From: JAOXRU01 sp965247735 | Lineage (GTDB): Bacteria; Bacteroidota; Bacteroidia; Flavobacteriales; Flavobacteriaceae | Direction: 5' to 3' | Length of the DNA stretch: 64,000 bases | Assembly: GCA_965247735.1 (NCBI GenBank) | Contig: CBDFHN010000002.1 | Span: 1,178,001 to 1,242,000 of the forward strand | In this document: positions 1-10,189 of the stretch, one piece after another | Numbering within the stretch: position 1 is the stretch's first letter | Layout of the letters: every line of letters begins with the position of its first letter | Program-made: the position numbers and the translations under genes | Notes under the pieces: generated by a model | Database searches by the model: none | Told to the model about the DNA's origin: nothing | What the model saw: the letters and a program-made list of their open reading frames with translations, nothing else

Positions 1-1037
1 TCATCTACCCAATATACAGCTGGAAATTTTTCGCCACTATCCTCATCTTTTAAATATTGTGGTTCAATAAAACTTCTTCTTAGATCTCCTTGGTTTTTAT
101 CAATAAGTTCAAGATAGGTTTGAGAAGCATACATTTCTCCCCAACCTACACCATCTATCTTAGCATAAAAAGAACCAATGGTGTACCAATCTTCGGTACC
201 AGGAATATCAATATCTTTTGTTAAAGTGATTGAAAATATAGCTTCACCATTAGCACTTGGTGCTAAAGTATTCATTGTTGAAAAGGTATCACTATCAAGC
301 AAAGAGTAAACTCCAGAGTTAACTACTTTATCTGCATACTCAATAGCTTTATTATTATCTTCCATATATAAATACACTCTAGATAATAGTGCTTGCGCTG
401 CTTCTTTAGATGCAAAAGAAGGTCCTTTATTAATATTCATTAAAGCTTCCGCTTTTAGCAAATCTTTAATAACTTGATCATAAACTTCACCTACTGTATG
501 TCTGTCTGGTAAATCAGTTATATCGGTAGTAAGTTTTAACGGAATAGATAAATTAGAGACTCCTTGATTATATGGCTTTCCAAATACATTACCCATCTGG
601 AAATACACTAAAGCTCTAATGTAATAGTTTTCACCTAATACCTGATCTGATTCTTCAGAGACACCTTCCTCTACACCTTCGATTACTCTACTTGCACCCA
701 CTGTTGCCTTATACGAGTTACTCCAAAACCTATCATTTCTTGAATTATTAGGATTTCTTTGGTAATTATAAAAGAGAAACAAAGCATCGGTAGTACCTCC
801 GCTTATCATAACATTATCTCCAGAATATTCAGACATTCTGTGCAGATCATCGGACCATCCATCATAACCTTTATCTCCTTTTAAAAACACATAATTACCC
901 AATGTTGCTGCTTGTGCAGAACCTGGATCTGCAAACAATTCTTCAGCTGATATTTCCTTAAAAGGATTTCTGTCTGTATCACATGATGTAAACACAACTG
1001 TGACTGCTAATAGTAGTATATATATTATTTTTTTCAT
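1..1037 (-). CDS. RagB/SusD-family outer-membrane lipoprotein (partial, 3' end outside window)
   Basis: Surface glycan-binding lipoprotein that caps the SusC channel encoded just upstream. My translation starts MKKIIYILLLAVTVVFTSC, a lipoprotein signal with the lipidated Cys at about residue 19, followed by an acidic stretch (DTDRNP). Downstream are typical SusD features: an N-terminal helical stretch with a Tyr-Ser-Gly-Asp motif, and a TPR-like segment (FASKEAAQALLSRVYLYM) that normally contacts SusC. No stop codon is reached before position 1, so roughly the last third is missing. It starts 19 bp after the SusC stop codon, which fits a GH109-susC-susD transcription unit. The ligand cannot be told from sequence; the adjacent GH109 gene suggests a GalNAc-containing glycan. 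Confidence 0.93.
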   Translation of the reverse strand, partial: MKKIIYILLLAVTVVFTSCDTDRNPFKEISAEELFADPGSAQAATLGNYVFLKGDKGYDGWSDDLHRMSEYSGDNVMISGGTTDALFLFYNYQRNPNNSRNDRFWSNSYKATVGASRVIEGVEEGVSEESDQVLGENYYIRALVYFQMGNVFGKPYNQGVSNLSIPLKLTTDITDLPDRHTVGEVYDQVIKDLLKAEALMNINKGPSFASKEAAQALLSRVYLYMEDNNKAIEYADKVVNSGVYSLLDSDTFSTMNTLAPSANGEAIFSITLTKDIDIPGTEDWYTIGSFYAKIDGVGWGEMYASQTYLELIDKNQGDLRRSFIEPQYLKDEDSGEKFPAVYWVD

Positions 1038-1056
1038 GTTCTAAGTTTTTATTTAA

Positions 1057-4008
1057 TTAAAACGAAATATTAAGACCTAATGTATAACGTCTTGGAACTG
1101 GATAGCCTAAGCCTGTAAAACCGTATACTGTTGTACCACTGTTATTTACATCATTAACTGTTGGATCTACACCTGTAAAATCTGTAAATGTTACAAGGTT
1201 ATCTCCTGTTACATAAAAACTAAGTCCGCTTATGCCTAAAGTACTCAATACCGATTCTGGCACATTGTATGAAAATCGTACATTATTTAATCTTAAATAA
1301 CTTCCATCTTCTAAATAGCGTGTAGAAGTTTGGTTACTTCCAGCATAACCACCTACTTGTGGTTTAGGATGCGTAGCAATATCACCTGGTTGTTGCCATC
1401 TAGACCATCCATCAGCAAGTTTCATTTGATTAAACTGTAAATAAAAGCCATCTGAATCGAATAAGTTTCTTGAAGAATTGTATAATTCTGCACCATAAGA
1501 ATAGCTCCAATTAGAACTTAACGAAAAGTTTTTATATCTAATATTTGTGTTAAAACCACCTGTAAAGTCCGGATTAGATGTTCCTACTATTTGATTTGAA
1601 GCTTCGTTATAAACACTAGTTGCAGATTTTTCTCCTGTATCTTCATCAACTACTTCATAAACTGGAGTACCGTCTGCTGGGTTTACGCCCAACCATTTTC
1701 TCATATAAAACGTACCTAGCTCTTCACCTTCTCTAATGATGGTTGATCCACTAATTATATCAGCACCATCTGCCAATTCATCAACTGAGTTATTGTTAAA
1801 ACTGATATTAAATCCAACATTAATACCAAAATCTTTTTTGTTTATAATATCAGCAGATGCGGCAAACTCAACACCTTTGTTAGTGATTGATCCAATATTT
1901 TGCCATCTTCCACTAAAACCAGTCTGGTCAGAAAGTCTTCTAAAATAAAGTAACCCTGAATTTTCTTTATTATAATAGTCAACTGTTAAGCTTACGGCAT
2001 TAAAAATTCTAGTATCTAATCCGATATTGGTTTCAATAGCCTTTTCCCAAGTTAAATCTTCAGTACCCAATTGCGATGGTTTTGCGGCTATAATACCAGC
2101 ATACTGAAATTCAACATTATATAGATCTAAATAGCCAAATCCTCCAGGTTGGTTACCAACCGCCCCGTAACTAGCTCTTAATTTTAAATTATTAATTTGG
2201 TTTATATTAAAGAAATCTTCTTTGTGAATATTCCAACCTGCAGCAACAGAGTAAAACTCACCATAACGATAGTCTTCAGCAAAAGCAGAAGAGCCATCAA
2301 CTCTTAAAGATCCTTTTACAAAATACAATCCGTTATAGTCATAACCTGCTGAAAACAAGAAAGATTGTTGTGCTGACTCCCATTTATTTCCCCCAACTGA
2401 TGCTGGTTTTACTCCAACATCCTGTACTTGACCATTAACAAGTATGTTTTCTTTTGTTGCAGATAAACTTTTAGCACTAGAATCGTTATACTCATATGCT
2501 AATAAAGCATTTACAGCATGTTTTTCTCCAAAAGTATTGGAGTATTTTAACATCTGGTTTGTAAACCTATTTAAACTTCTAAAATTATAATCGTATAATG
2601 ATCCATTGGTTGCTCTTCCTCCATTTGACCTTGGATCTGTATACCTAAACGTTTCAGAATTACCATATCTAAAATTGTTAGTAGAGATATAGGTTAAGTT
2701 AGGCAATAGTTTATAATCAAAATCAAAACTTGCAAATAAGTCAAATGATCTAGAATCGCTGTAATTCCATTGCTGATCAAAGAAGTAGTTTCTCTTATCC
2801 CTACCTAACCAATCATCTCCTTGAGATTGGTCAGCATTTACTACAGAACCATCTGCTGCAATAGGTAAATCCCATGGCATATTTGTATATGCTTCGTATA
2901 ATGGAGCTTGTCTCCTATTATCTCTTCTATCGAAAACAAAATTAATTTTTGGCTTAATGGTTAACTTATCGGTTATATTATAATCCAAGTTTGTTCTAAA
3001 AGTATATCTATTCAATTTATTACCTCTAACAGTACCATCTTCTTGATAATAACCAGTAGATAAAAATAGGTTGTGTGTCTCCGTTGCAGAGGTAAATGTT
3101 ATGGAAGCATCTTTTACAAAAGCATCTTTTGTAGCACCATCTACCCAATCATAATCTCTACTTAAAAGATCTTCATTAAACCATGGAGAGGTATTCCCTA
3201 ACTCGGTATGATAATCGTATAGTTCTTGAGAGTTCATTAACTCAAATCCTCCAGGATTAAATTGATTGATTCCAGTTTTTACGGACACCTTAATCTGAGG
3301 TTTATCGCCAAACTTTCCTCTTTTTGTAGTAACAATAATTACACCGTTTGCACCTCTATTACCATATAAAGATGTTGCCGAAGCATCTTTTAATACAGAA
3401 ATACTTCCAACATCATTAGGATTTAACTTAGGATCAGAATTACCAACAATTACACCATCAATTACCCAAAGTGGTGAATTTGTAGAGTTGATAGAAGATC
3501 TACCTCTAATAAGAATATTTGGTGATGACCCAGGAGAACCTGAGCTAGGTAAAACCTGAACTCCAGTTACTTTACCCTGTAACATAGTAGCTACTTCTGG
3601 TGTTGTTACATCTGCTAACTCTTCTGCTTTTATACTTACTACAGAAGATGTTATTGTTTCTTTCTTTTGTGTACCATAAGCCACAACAACAACCTCATCT
3701 AATCTAGAAGAATCTGTTTGTAAAGTAACATTAATAATATTCTGACTATTAATTGCTATGGTTTGGGATCCAAATCCTAAATAAGAAAATGTTAGCGTTG
3801 TAGCCCCACTAGGCACATTAATTGAATACTTACCGTCAAAATCTGTTGTAGTACCTATAGTTGTTCCGCCTACAATAATATTTACACCCAGAACTGGTGT
3901 ATTACCATCATCTATTACGGTTCCTGTTATTGTTTTACTGGCATCTTGTGCTTGAGCCGTAAAACAAACCGTAGACAATAAGACTAAAAAAGTCAATAGT
4001 TTTTTCAT
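1057..4008 (-). CDS. SusC/RagA-type TonB-dependent outer-membrane transporter
   Basis: 983 residues, normal length for SusC. A signal peptide (about 1-20, ending AQA) is followed by a CarboxypepD_reg-like domain (about 25-110; GTVIDDGNTPVLGVNIIVGG). Then come the SusC signature with TonB box (DEVVVVAYGTQKKE), a plug domain (LQGKVTGVQV ... GANGVIIVTTKRG) and a C-terminal barrel ending in an aromatic strand (YTLGLNISF). It lacks the STN domain seen in the other SusC of this window. That fits control by the neighbouring hybrid two-component protein rather than by an anti-sigma factor. It imports oligosaccharide in partnership with the SusD downstream. It lies 40 bp after the GH109 gene, probably in one operon. 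Confidence 0.95.
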   Translation of the reverse strand: MKKLLTFLVLLSTVCFTAQAQDASKTITGTVIDDGNTPVLGVNIIVGGTTIGTTTDFDGKYSINVPSGATTLTFSYLGFGSQTIAINSQNIINVTLQTDSSRLDEVVVVAYGTQKKETITSSVVSIKAEELADVTTPEVATMLQGKVTGVQVLPSSGSPGSSPNILIRGRSSINSTNSPLWVIDGVIVGNSDPKLNPNDVGSISVLKDASATSLYGNRGANGVIIVTTKRGKFGDKPQIKVSVKTGINQFNPGGFELMNSQELYDYHTELGNTSPWFNEDLLSRDYDWVDGATKDAFVKDASITFTSATETHNLFLSTGYYQEDGTVRGNKLNRYTFRTNLDYNITDKLTIKPKINFVFDRRDNRRQAPLYEAYTNMPWDLPIAADGSVVNADQSQGDDWLGRDKRNYFFDQQWNYSDSRSFDLFASFDFDYKLLPNLTYISTNNFRYGNSETFRYTDPRSNGGRATNGSLYDYNFRSLNRFTNQMLKYSNTFGEKHAVNALLAYEYNDSSAKSLSATKENILVNGQVQDVGVKPASVGGNKWESAQQSFLFSAGYDYNGLYFVKGSLRVDGSSAFAEDYRYGEFYSVAAGWNIHKEDFFNINQINNLKLRASYGAVGNQPGGFGYLDLYNVEFQYAGIIAAKPSQLGTEDLTWEKAIETNIGLDTRIFNAVSLTVDYYNKENSGLLYFRRLSDQTGFSGRWQNIGSITNKGVEFAASADIINKKDFGINVGFNISFNNNSVDELADGADIISGSTIIREGEELGTFYMRKWLGVNPADGTPVYEVVDEDTGEKSATSVYNEASNQIVGTSNPDFTGGFNTNIRYKNFSLSSNWSYSYGAELYNSSRNLFDSDGFYLQFNQMKLADGWSRWQQPGDIATHPKPQVGGYAGSNQTSTRYLEDGSYLRLNNVRFSYNVPESVLSTLGISGLSFYVTGDNLVTFTDFTGVDPTVNDVNNSGTTVYGFTGLGYPVPRRYTLGLNISF

Positions 4009-4048
4009 AAAATAATTTTTAGTTAGTTGTTTTTGATTGTTTGTTAAG

Positions 4049-5407
4049 TTAATATGTGTCCTTAATCCAGTTGTAAGGCTTACGTTTTACCCACGTTCCT
4101 CTAGTGAAATCTGGAAAATCTTGTGGTTCTCCATTATTTTCAATAGACAATTCGGATAGTGGTGTTATTGCACTCCAAGCTGCTGCATCATATGCATCTA
4201 ATGGTGGTGCTATATTCTCTTTTGCTGATTCTATAAATGCATTCATGACAAAGAAATCCATACCTCCATGACCAGAGTTTGTTGCGTCTTCACCATATTT
4301 TTTCCATAGTGGGTGGTCATATTTTTTAAGCCACTCATCTGCAGCATCCCAACGGTGTGGTTTAGATTGTCCCTCTATATACATTCTATTTCCATCTACT
4401 TCCCATAATCCATTTGCGCCTTGTACTCTAAAGCCCAAAGAATATGGACGAGGTAAATTACAATCATGTGTTACTATAATCGTTTCTCCATTTGCCGTTT
4501 CAATAGTAGATGTAATGACATCTCCTTGTTTGAATTTTAATTTCGCATTTGGATGATCTTTTCCTCCATTATCAACAATATAATTGTGCAAGCCAATCCC
4601 CTTTGATGCGTGAGAGGTTAAAGACATAAACCTATTACCTCTATTTACATCGCACATTGTGGCAATTGGTCCAACACCATGAGTAGGATATACATCTGCA
4701 TTTCTTAGTAAAGAATGCTGTGTTCTCCATTTAGATTCTGAAATTCCTTTTTCTCCAAATTCTACTCCTTTACCATAAGCAGTTTTTCCATCATTGAATT
4801 TTACAAAACGTAAATCGTGTTGGTATCCACATCTAAAATGAACAAGCTCTCCAAAAACATTTTGTTTAACCATGTTTAAAACTGCCATAACATCTCTACG
4901 GTAGTTTACATTTTCTAATATCATTAAGTGAGAACCTGTAGCTTCATGAGTATTTACCAAATCCCAACATTCTTCCATTGTATTTGCTGCAGATACTTCT
5001 AGTCCCGTATATTTCCCTGCTTTCATAGTATCTACTGCCATCTTGGTATGCCATAACCACGGTGTAGCAATAATTACTGCATCTACATCTTTTAATTCTA
5101 ATAGATTTCTGTAGTCATAATCGTTAGCTCCAAAAACCTTAGGTTTATTAAAACCAGCATCACTAACTTTTTTTAATGCGATTTTTATTCGTTCAGGATC
5201 CAAATCGCATATTGCAGTAATCTCAACATCTTTTCGTTGTAACGCATTGCTTAGGTGATTAGTTCCTCTTAAACCAACTCCTATTAAAGCTAGTTTCAGT
5301 TTTTGCTTGTTTGTATCTGCTATTGCTCCAAAAGATAGGCTAGGAAGTAGTGATATTCCAGCTCCAGCAATGACTGTTTTTTTTACAAAATTTCGTCTTG
5401 AATTCAT
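4049..5407 (-). CDS. GH109-type alpha-N-acetylgalactosaminidase (Gfo/Idh/MocA fold)
   Basis: NAD-dependent glycosidase of the Gfo/Idh/MocA fold. Characterised GH109 members remove terminal alpha-linked GalNAc by an oxidation-elimination mechanism. The protein is 452 residues with a twin-arginine signal (SRRNFVKK, about residues 3-10), so it is probably exported folded. The Rossmann motif LIGVGLRG is near residues 41-48. The central block with EVSAANTMEECWDLV, LENVNYRRDVMAVLNMV, FGELVHFRCGYQHDLR and PTHGVGP, and the later HGGMDFF, matches my memory of the Elizabethkingia GH109 enzyme closely. It is the first gene of the leftward GH109-SusC-SusD unit and is divergent from the regulator. A MocA-type oxidoreductase of other function is the alternative, but the GH109 motifs make that unlikely. 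Confidence 0.85.
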   Translation of the reverse strand: MNSRRNFVKKTVIAGAGISLLPSLSFGAIADTNKQKLKLALIGVGLRGTNHLSNALQRKDVEITAICDLDPERIKIALKKVSDAGFNKPKVFGANDYDYRNLLELKDVDAVIIATPWLWHTKMAVDTMKAGKYTGLEVSAANTMEECWDLVNTHEATGSHLMILENVNYRRDVMAVLNMVKQNVFGELVHFRCGYQHDLRFVKFNDGKTAYGKGVEFGEKGISESKWRTQHSLLRNADVYPTHGVGPIATMCDVNRGNRFMSLTSHASKGIGLHNYIVDNGGKDHPNAKLKFKQGDVITSTIETANGETIIVTHDCNLPRPYSLGFRVQGANGLWEVDGNRMYIEGQSKPHRWDAADEWLKKYDHPLWKKYGEDATNSGHGGMDFFVMNAFIESAKENIAPPLDAYDAAAWSAITPLSELSIENNGEPQDFPDFTRGTWVKRKPYNWIKDTY

Positions 5408-5714
5408 CTGTGCTATACTAATTGTTAGTTGATTATTACTGTTATAATCTTCGAATATGTTAAATATCTATTAAAAACAAGATGACATTTTAGGCATTTA
5501 GGAGTATTAGAGCGCCTAAAGAAGTGTTATGCATAATTTGTCTCCCTTTTTGAAGAATATGACTACTGATTTGCATTATCTATTAATGTGTTTACCATAT
5601 CGATAACAAATTATATTAATATCTTTACTGATAACATAAACAATACTATTCAACAAATTACACCGCTGTATTTTTATATAATACATGTATTCATCAATCA
5701 ATTAAACACACCTA
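5408..5714. other. Divergent intergenic region of the GH109/SusCD locus
   Basis: 307 bp between the start of the GH109 gene (leftward) and the start of the hybrid sensor (rightward). It must hold the promoters of both units and probably the binding site of the regulator. It is very AT-rich. I found no clean TAnnTTTG -7 element on either strand; the nearest is TAATTTG around 5533-5539. A weak dyad (GATTAT/ATAATC arms, about 5431-5449) lies close to the GH109 start. Confidence 0.4.
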
Positions 5715-8700
5715 ATGTCAATAGTTAAGTACTTTTTATTTATCTGGATTTTTATTGGATGTACCTCTAGTGCATTTAGCCAGAATCACAAGAATTTTAA
5801 GCATTTATCTCCTAGGGTTGACAACAGGACTATTACTGTTATAAAAACTACACAGGATGCTATAGGCAATATTTGGATGGTCTATACGGATGGAGTTTTA
5901 GTTTATGATGGATATAACTATAGACAAATAAAAAACACTACTATTTTTAAAAACATAAAAAAAAACGATAACATTTCTGATATCATAACAGATACAAATA
6001 AAAACATTTGGATCTTATCTGAATTTGGACTATTAACAAAATACAGCAGCAATACTGGAAAATTTGTTACCATTAACCAACTACTAAAAAAGGACGAGGC
6101 TATTGCAGCTATTGTTCCGAAAGAGAAAAAGCTTTGGATGGTTTCAAAAAAAGGATATATCTATTGCTACGCAAGTTCTAAAATTGTTAGTACAACTGCT
6201 ATTACAAATATTACTAACATTAAGGATATTGTATCAAGTAAAAACAAAAATCTTTTTATTAGCACCAAGGATGGTAAGCTATATAATTATAACCTTAAAG
6301 CAAAAAAGTTAAGCGAAATAAGTGGTCCCTATAGTAATTATCCAGGTGGACTTATCCTAACTGCCGATACTGATAACAAACTTTGGATTGGTACAGAAGC
6401 ACAGGGACTCTTTGTTTATGATATTACAACAAAACAATTTATTCAAGACTCCTTTTTTAAACAACAAAAATATAACATTAATAAGGAATTGTTTATAACG
6501 CTTTTTTCTGATAATAATGGGTTTGTTTGGGGAGGTACTGATGGTGGAGGTTTATATCAAATCAATAGTGTTACTGGTAAGATTAAGCTTTTTGCTCACC
6601 AGAATACAAATGAATATTCTTTAAGTAGTAATACTATATTAAATATAAGTGAAGACAATCATAAAAACTTATGGGTCTCTACTAATTATGGAGACCTAAA
6701 CATACTCCAAAACACCAATCAAGACATATATTATCATCAAGGAAGTGCCAATGGATCACCCCAGAGAATCTTATGTATTTATAAAAGTAAAACTGGAGAT
6801 TTATGGGCAGGAACTGATGGGGCTGGACTTACAAGAATAAGCTATAAAGAAGATGGAACAACTAATGAAAGGCAATATTTTAATCATCTAGATTTTAATA
6901 AGGGCTTTTATATTCAATCTATAACCGAAGACAAACTACAAAACCTATGGCTTGGTACATATAAAAATGGGCTCTGGCACTATAACCTAGAAGAAGACAG
7001 TTTTAAAAAAATAAAAATCATTAATTCTAAACAGCAAGAGGCTACAGATATCAGAATCGTTTATACTGATTCTAAAAATCGAATTTGGATAGGGTCAAAT
7101 GTTGCAATAACTGTATTCGATTCAAAATTAAATGTAATAGCTACTTTTGAAAACAATTCAAATGGTATTAAAGGTACCATTACAGAAAGTATCATAGAAA
7201 ATACAGATGGAACCATCTGGTTTGGTCAATACAATGGTGGTTTATTTAGTTTTAAAGAGAACCAAACTAATTTTAAGGAATCTACTTTTGATCAACATTT
7301 GTATTACACAGATGATAAAAAAAATGAATTTCATTCTATAAGATCAATGGCTATTGGGAAAAAAAATCAACTATGGTTAGTGAATCATTACGGAAAACTT
7401 ATTGACTTTAATACAGCTACAAAGGCATATAACACATTTGAACATTTAGAAACCATAAATAATCAAGGTTTTGCAGCTGTTATTGCTGAAGATAAAACTA
7501 ATGTTTGGATGAGCTCTAATAATGGTATCTACCATTGGAACACAACAGACATGACGGTTAAGACCTATTATTCCACCGATGGTCTTCAAGATAATATGTT
7601 TTTATCACGAAGTGTACATAAAGACAGAGATGGTATATTCTATTTTGGTGGTATTACTGGGTTAAACTACTTTAATCCAAAACATTTAATTAAGGACATT
7701 TCTACTGCTACATTACACATAAATGCCATTGAGGTCTTGAATCAATCGGCAGAAGCGCTAATTCCTACTCAAATAACATCTGGTATTTCTAATGTAACTC
7801 ACTTGCAATTAAAGTACAATCAGTCTTCATTTTTGTTTAAATTTTCTGCCATAGACAACATCCTTAACCCAAAATATTATTACGCCTATAGACTTAAAGG
7901 GTTTGATAACAAATGGATTACAAATCATAATGAACGTATTGCTACCTATACTAATATTCCTGCTGGTGAATATACCTTTGAAGTTAAAGCTGGAACAAAA
8001 AAAGGAGTGTGGAATATTCCTATCAAACAAATTACTATTAGCATTGCACAACCTATTTGGAATAGCTACATGGCATATTTTATCTATCTATTACTATTGG
8101 CACTAATTGCTTATGGATTAAAACGATGGTATTTTTTAAGAAAAAAATTGTTGCTAGAAAAAATAAGTCATAAAAATGAAAACGAATTACATGAGTTAAA
8201 AATGAACTTTTTCGCTAAAATGTCGCATGAAATTCAAACTCCCATCACCTTAATTTTAGGTCCAATTGAGGATATGCTTAAACGTTCGGAAGAAAATGGG
8301 AATTTACTACTAAAACAACGGCTAAGTATTATCTCCTATAATACCAAGCGCCTTTCCAAAATTGCACGGGATTTAACTTTAGTAAGAAATAAAGAATTAG
8401 GAAGATTAAAGCTAAACGTTACTGAAAATAGACTAGACCAGCATATAGAAAACATCTCTCTATCTTTTAGAGAATTGGCAAGAAAAAAACAAATAGATTT
8501 TATCGTAAACTACCCTAAAAACCTATCTGAATCTTGGTATGACAAAGAAAAAATAGAACATATTATATACAACCTACTATCTAATGCTTTTAAATTTACG
8601 CCTAAAGAGGGTAATATCCAATTAAATGTAATCCCTATTAACGCTAAAAAAAGTATTAAAATTATAGTCACTGATTCTGGTACTGGGATTCCTAATGATG

Positions 8701-9785
8701 AATTAAGCAATATTTTTGAATTGTTTTATCAATCAAAATCAGGAAGAAAAAACAAAGGCTCAGGTATAGGTTTGGCACTCACAAAAGATCTTATCGATTT
8801 GCAAAAAGGAACAATTGAAGTTAACTCAACTCCAATTGAAGGAACTACTTTTATCGTTGTTTTTCCTATTGACAAAAACGCTTATGCCGACACGGAAAAA
8901 ATTGTTTCTAGTGAAACTAATGCTCCTCATGAATCATCAGTTGCAACTAAAGAATACCAAAACAATCAAAAGAAACATGACCCTTCTAAAAAAACAATTT
9001 TAATAGTTGAAGACAACTATGACTTACAATCATTTTTAAAAGACCTTTTGTATCTTGAATACAATATTTTGCTTGCAGATAATGGAGAAGAGGGGCTACT
9101 TTATGCCAAAAACAACTTTCCTGATCTAATTTTAAGTGATATTATGATGCCCAAATTAAATGGTATAGATTTAACAAAAAAGCTACAAGAAGATCGATTG
9201 ACCAAACATATTCCTATAATATTATTGACTGCAAAAAACTCAACCAATTCAAAAATATTGGGCTTAGAATCTGGAGCTATAGAATACATTAATAAGCCAT
9301 TTAATACCAACGAACTATTACTAAAAATTAAAAACATTATATCATCCAAAGAGCACATTATATCCAAATACAGAAAAGAAATTATTAGCAAACCAAAAGT
9401 CAATCAAGAACAAACTCAAGACGAAATTTTCTTAAGTAATATCGTATCTAAAATCAATTCAAGACTTGAAGATCCAAATTTTAAAATAGAAGAACTTGCT
9501 GATTCTTTACATATGGGCTATTCTACACTCTACAGAAAATGTCAATCTTTAACAGGTCATAGTCTTGTTGATTTTGTTCGGCTATTGCGTCTGAAAAAAG
9601 CAGCTCTTTTAATTACAAAATATGGATACAACATATCTGAAGCTTCTTTTATGACTGGTTTTAATGATCCAAAATATTTTTCTAAATGTTTTAAAAAACA
9701 ATTTAAGAAAACACCAGGGCTATTTAAAAAAGAAGCTCAGAAAATAGGAGTTGCTACTTATCTAAAAAAACATCAACTCGATTGA
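5715..9785 (+). CDS. Hybrid two-component system sensor-regulator (HTCS) for the GH109 locus
   Basis: 1356 residues joining sensor kinase and transcription factor in one chain, the usual controller of Bacteroidota glycan loci. Order: signal peptide (about 1-23), periplasmic Reg_prop beta-propeller repeats (about 30-700, recurrent IWIGT/LWIGT strands), Y_Y_Y domain (about 700-780), TM helix (about 785-805), HisKA with phospho-acceptor His838 in SHEIQTPITLI, HATPase_c (N box NLLSNAFKF near 955; DSGTGIP; GSGIGLAL), receiver domain (about 1090-1205) with Asp1142 in LSDIMMPK, and an AraC-type HTH (about 1240-1345). The H box has Gln where Arg is usual (SHEIRTP), a conservative oddity. The propeller domain should bind an oligosaccharide released from the target glycan and switch on the divergent genes. 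Confidence 0.95.
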   Translation: MSIVKYFLFIWIFIGCTSSAFSQNHKNFKHLSPRVDNRTITVIKTTQDAIGNIWMVYTDGVLVYDGYNYRQIKNTTIFKNIKKNDNISDIITDTNKNIWILSEFGLLTKYSSNTGKFVTINQLLKKDEAIAAIVPKEKKLWMVSKKGYIYCYASSKIVSTTAITNITNIKDIVSSKNKNLFISTKDGKLYNYNLKAKKLSEISGPYSNYPGGLILTADTDNKLWIGTEAQGLFVYDITTKQFIQDSFFKQQKYNINKELFITLFSDNNGFVWGGTDGGGLYQINSVTGKIKLFAHQNTNEYSLSSNTILNISEDNHKNLWVSTNYGDLNILQNTNQDIYYHQGSANGSPQRILCIYKSKTGDLWAGTDGAGLTRISYKEDGTTNERQYFNHLDFNKGFYIQSITEDKLQNLWLGTYKNGLWHYNLEEDSFKKIKIINSKQQEATDIRIVYTDSKNRIWIGSNVAITVFDSKLNVIATFENNSNGIKGTITESIIENTDGTIWFGQYNGGLFSFKENQTNFKESTFDQHLYYTDDKKNEFHSIRSMAIGKKNQLWLVNHYGKLIDFNTATKAYNTFEHLETINNQGFAAVIAEDKTNVWMSSNNGIYHWNTTDMTVKTYYSTDGLQDNMFLSRSVHKDRDGIFYFGGITGLNYFNPKHLIKDISTATLHINAIEVLNQSAEALIPTQITSGISNVTHLQLKYNQSSFLFKFSAIDNILNPKYYYAYRLKGFDNKWITNHNERIATYTNIPAGEYTFEVKAGTKKGVWNIPIKQITISIAQPIWNSYMAYFIYLLLLALIAYGLKRWYFLRKKLLLEKISHKNENELHELKMNFFAKMSHEIQTPITLILGPIEDMLKRSEENGNLLLKQRLSIISYNTKRLSKIARDLTLVRNKELGRLKLNVTENRLDQHIENISLSFRELARKKQIDFIVNYPKNLSESWYDKEKIEHIIYNLLSNAFKFTPKEGNIQLNVIPINAKKSIKIIVTDSGTGIPNDELSNIFELFYQSKSGRKNKGSGIGLALTKDLIDLQKGTIEVNSTPIEGTTFIVVFPIDKNAYADTEKIVSSETNAPHESSVATKEYQNNQKKHDPSKKTILIVEDNYDLQSFLKDLLYLEYNILLADNGEEGLLYAKNNFPDLILSDIMMPKLNGIDLTKKLQEDRLTKHIPIILLTAKNSTNSKILGLESGAIEYINKPFNTNELLLKIKNIISSKEHIISKYRKEIISKPKVNQEQTQDEIFLSNIVSKINSRLEDPNFKIEELADSLHMGYSTLYRKCQSLTGHSLVDFVRLLRLKKAALLITKYGYNISEASFMTGFNDPKYFSKCFKKQFKKTPGLFKKEAQKIGVATYLKKHQLD

Positions 9786-9794
9786 GTTGTACAA

Positions 9795-9935
9795 TCAATT
9801 AAACAACGCTTCAATTAAAAAATAGTTAGGGATCTTAAAATGTTCTCCCCATTTCTCAGGACTCATTTTACTACCCGAAACCTCACAATATTTCTTCCAT
9901 CCTGTTTCCTTATCTAAGTATGGTAAAAAATAACC
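9795..9935 (-). pseudogene. C-terminal relic of an unidentified gene cut by a REP/RAYT element
   Basis: On the minus strand one frame stays open for about 45 codons up to a TGA at 9797-9795. It reads as natural protein (LDKETGWKKYCEVSG, then KMSPEKWGEHFKIPNYFLIE). The frame has no start; its upstream end meets the left end of a REP element at 9934. I read this as the tail of a gene whose front was lost when the element inserted or recombined. I do not recognise the family. Confidence 0.45.
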
Positions 9936-10107
9936 CGATCGCGCAGATTTTAAATCTGTGCGTATGCTCATTCTTCATCTATAACAACTATCCAGTAAAC
10001 ATCACATATTTCTGATTCAAACGCGTATATATGTCTGTCCAATCTACTGTAGTACTAGTTATAAAATAAGCTTCTCCTATTTCTGCTGACATATATTTGG
10101 TTGATAT
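9934..10107 (-). mobile_element. REP palindrome plus decayed RAYT (TnpA_REP) N-terminal fragment, copy 1
   Basis: A REP palindrome (9941-9962, stem around CAGATTT/AAATCTG) follows a CCCGATCGCG end. Behind it, on the minus strand (10107-9988), is a 40-codon frame reading STKYMSAEIGEAYFITSTT, then VDWTDIYTRLNQKYVMF and a stop. That matches the start of REP-associated tyrosine transposases (KYKA..AYFITITTVGW..VFTRLNQK). The expected start Met is Ile here, so it is dead. The HUH and catalytic Tyr parts are absent. Copies with the same end point lie at 24051-24170 and 25508-25627, so the truncated form itself has spread like a MITE. Confidence 0.7.
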
Positions 10108-10189
10108 ATTTTTGTAGACATGTTTTTGTTGACATGTTTAAAAGACTACAAAAAGGGCTGGCAAAGAACAACCCTGACACTCACGAGCA

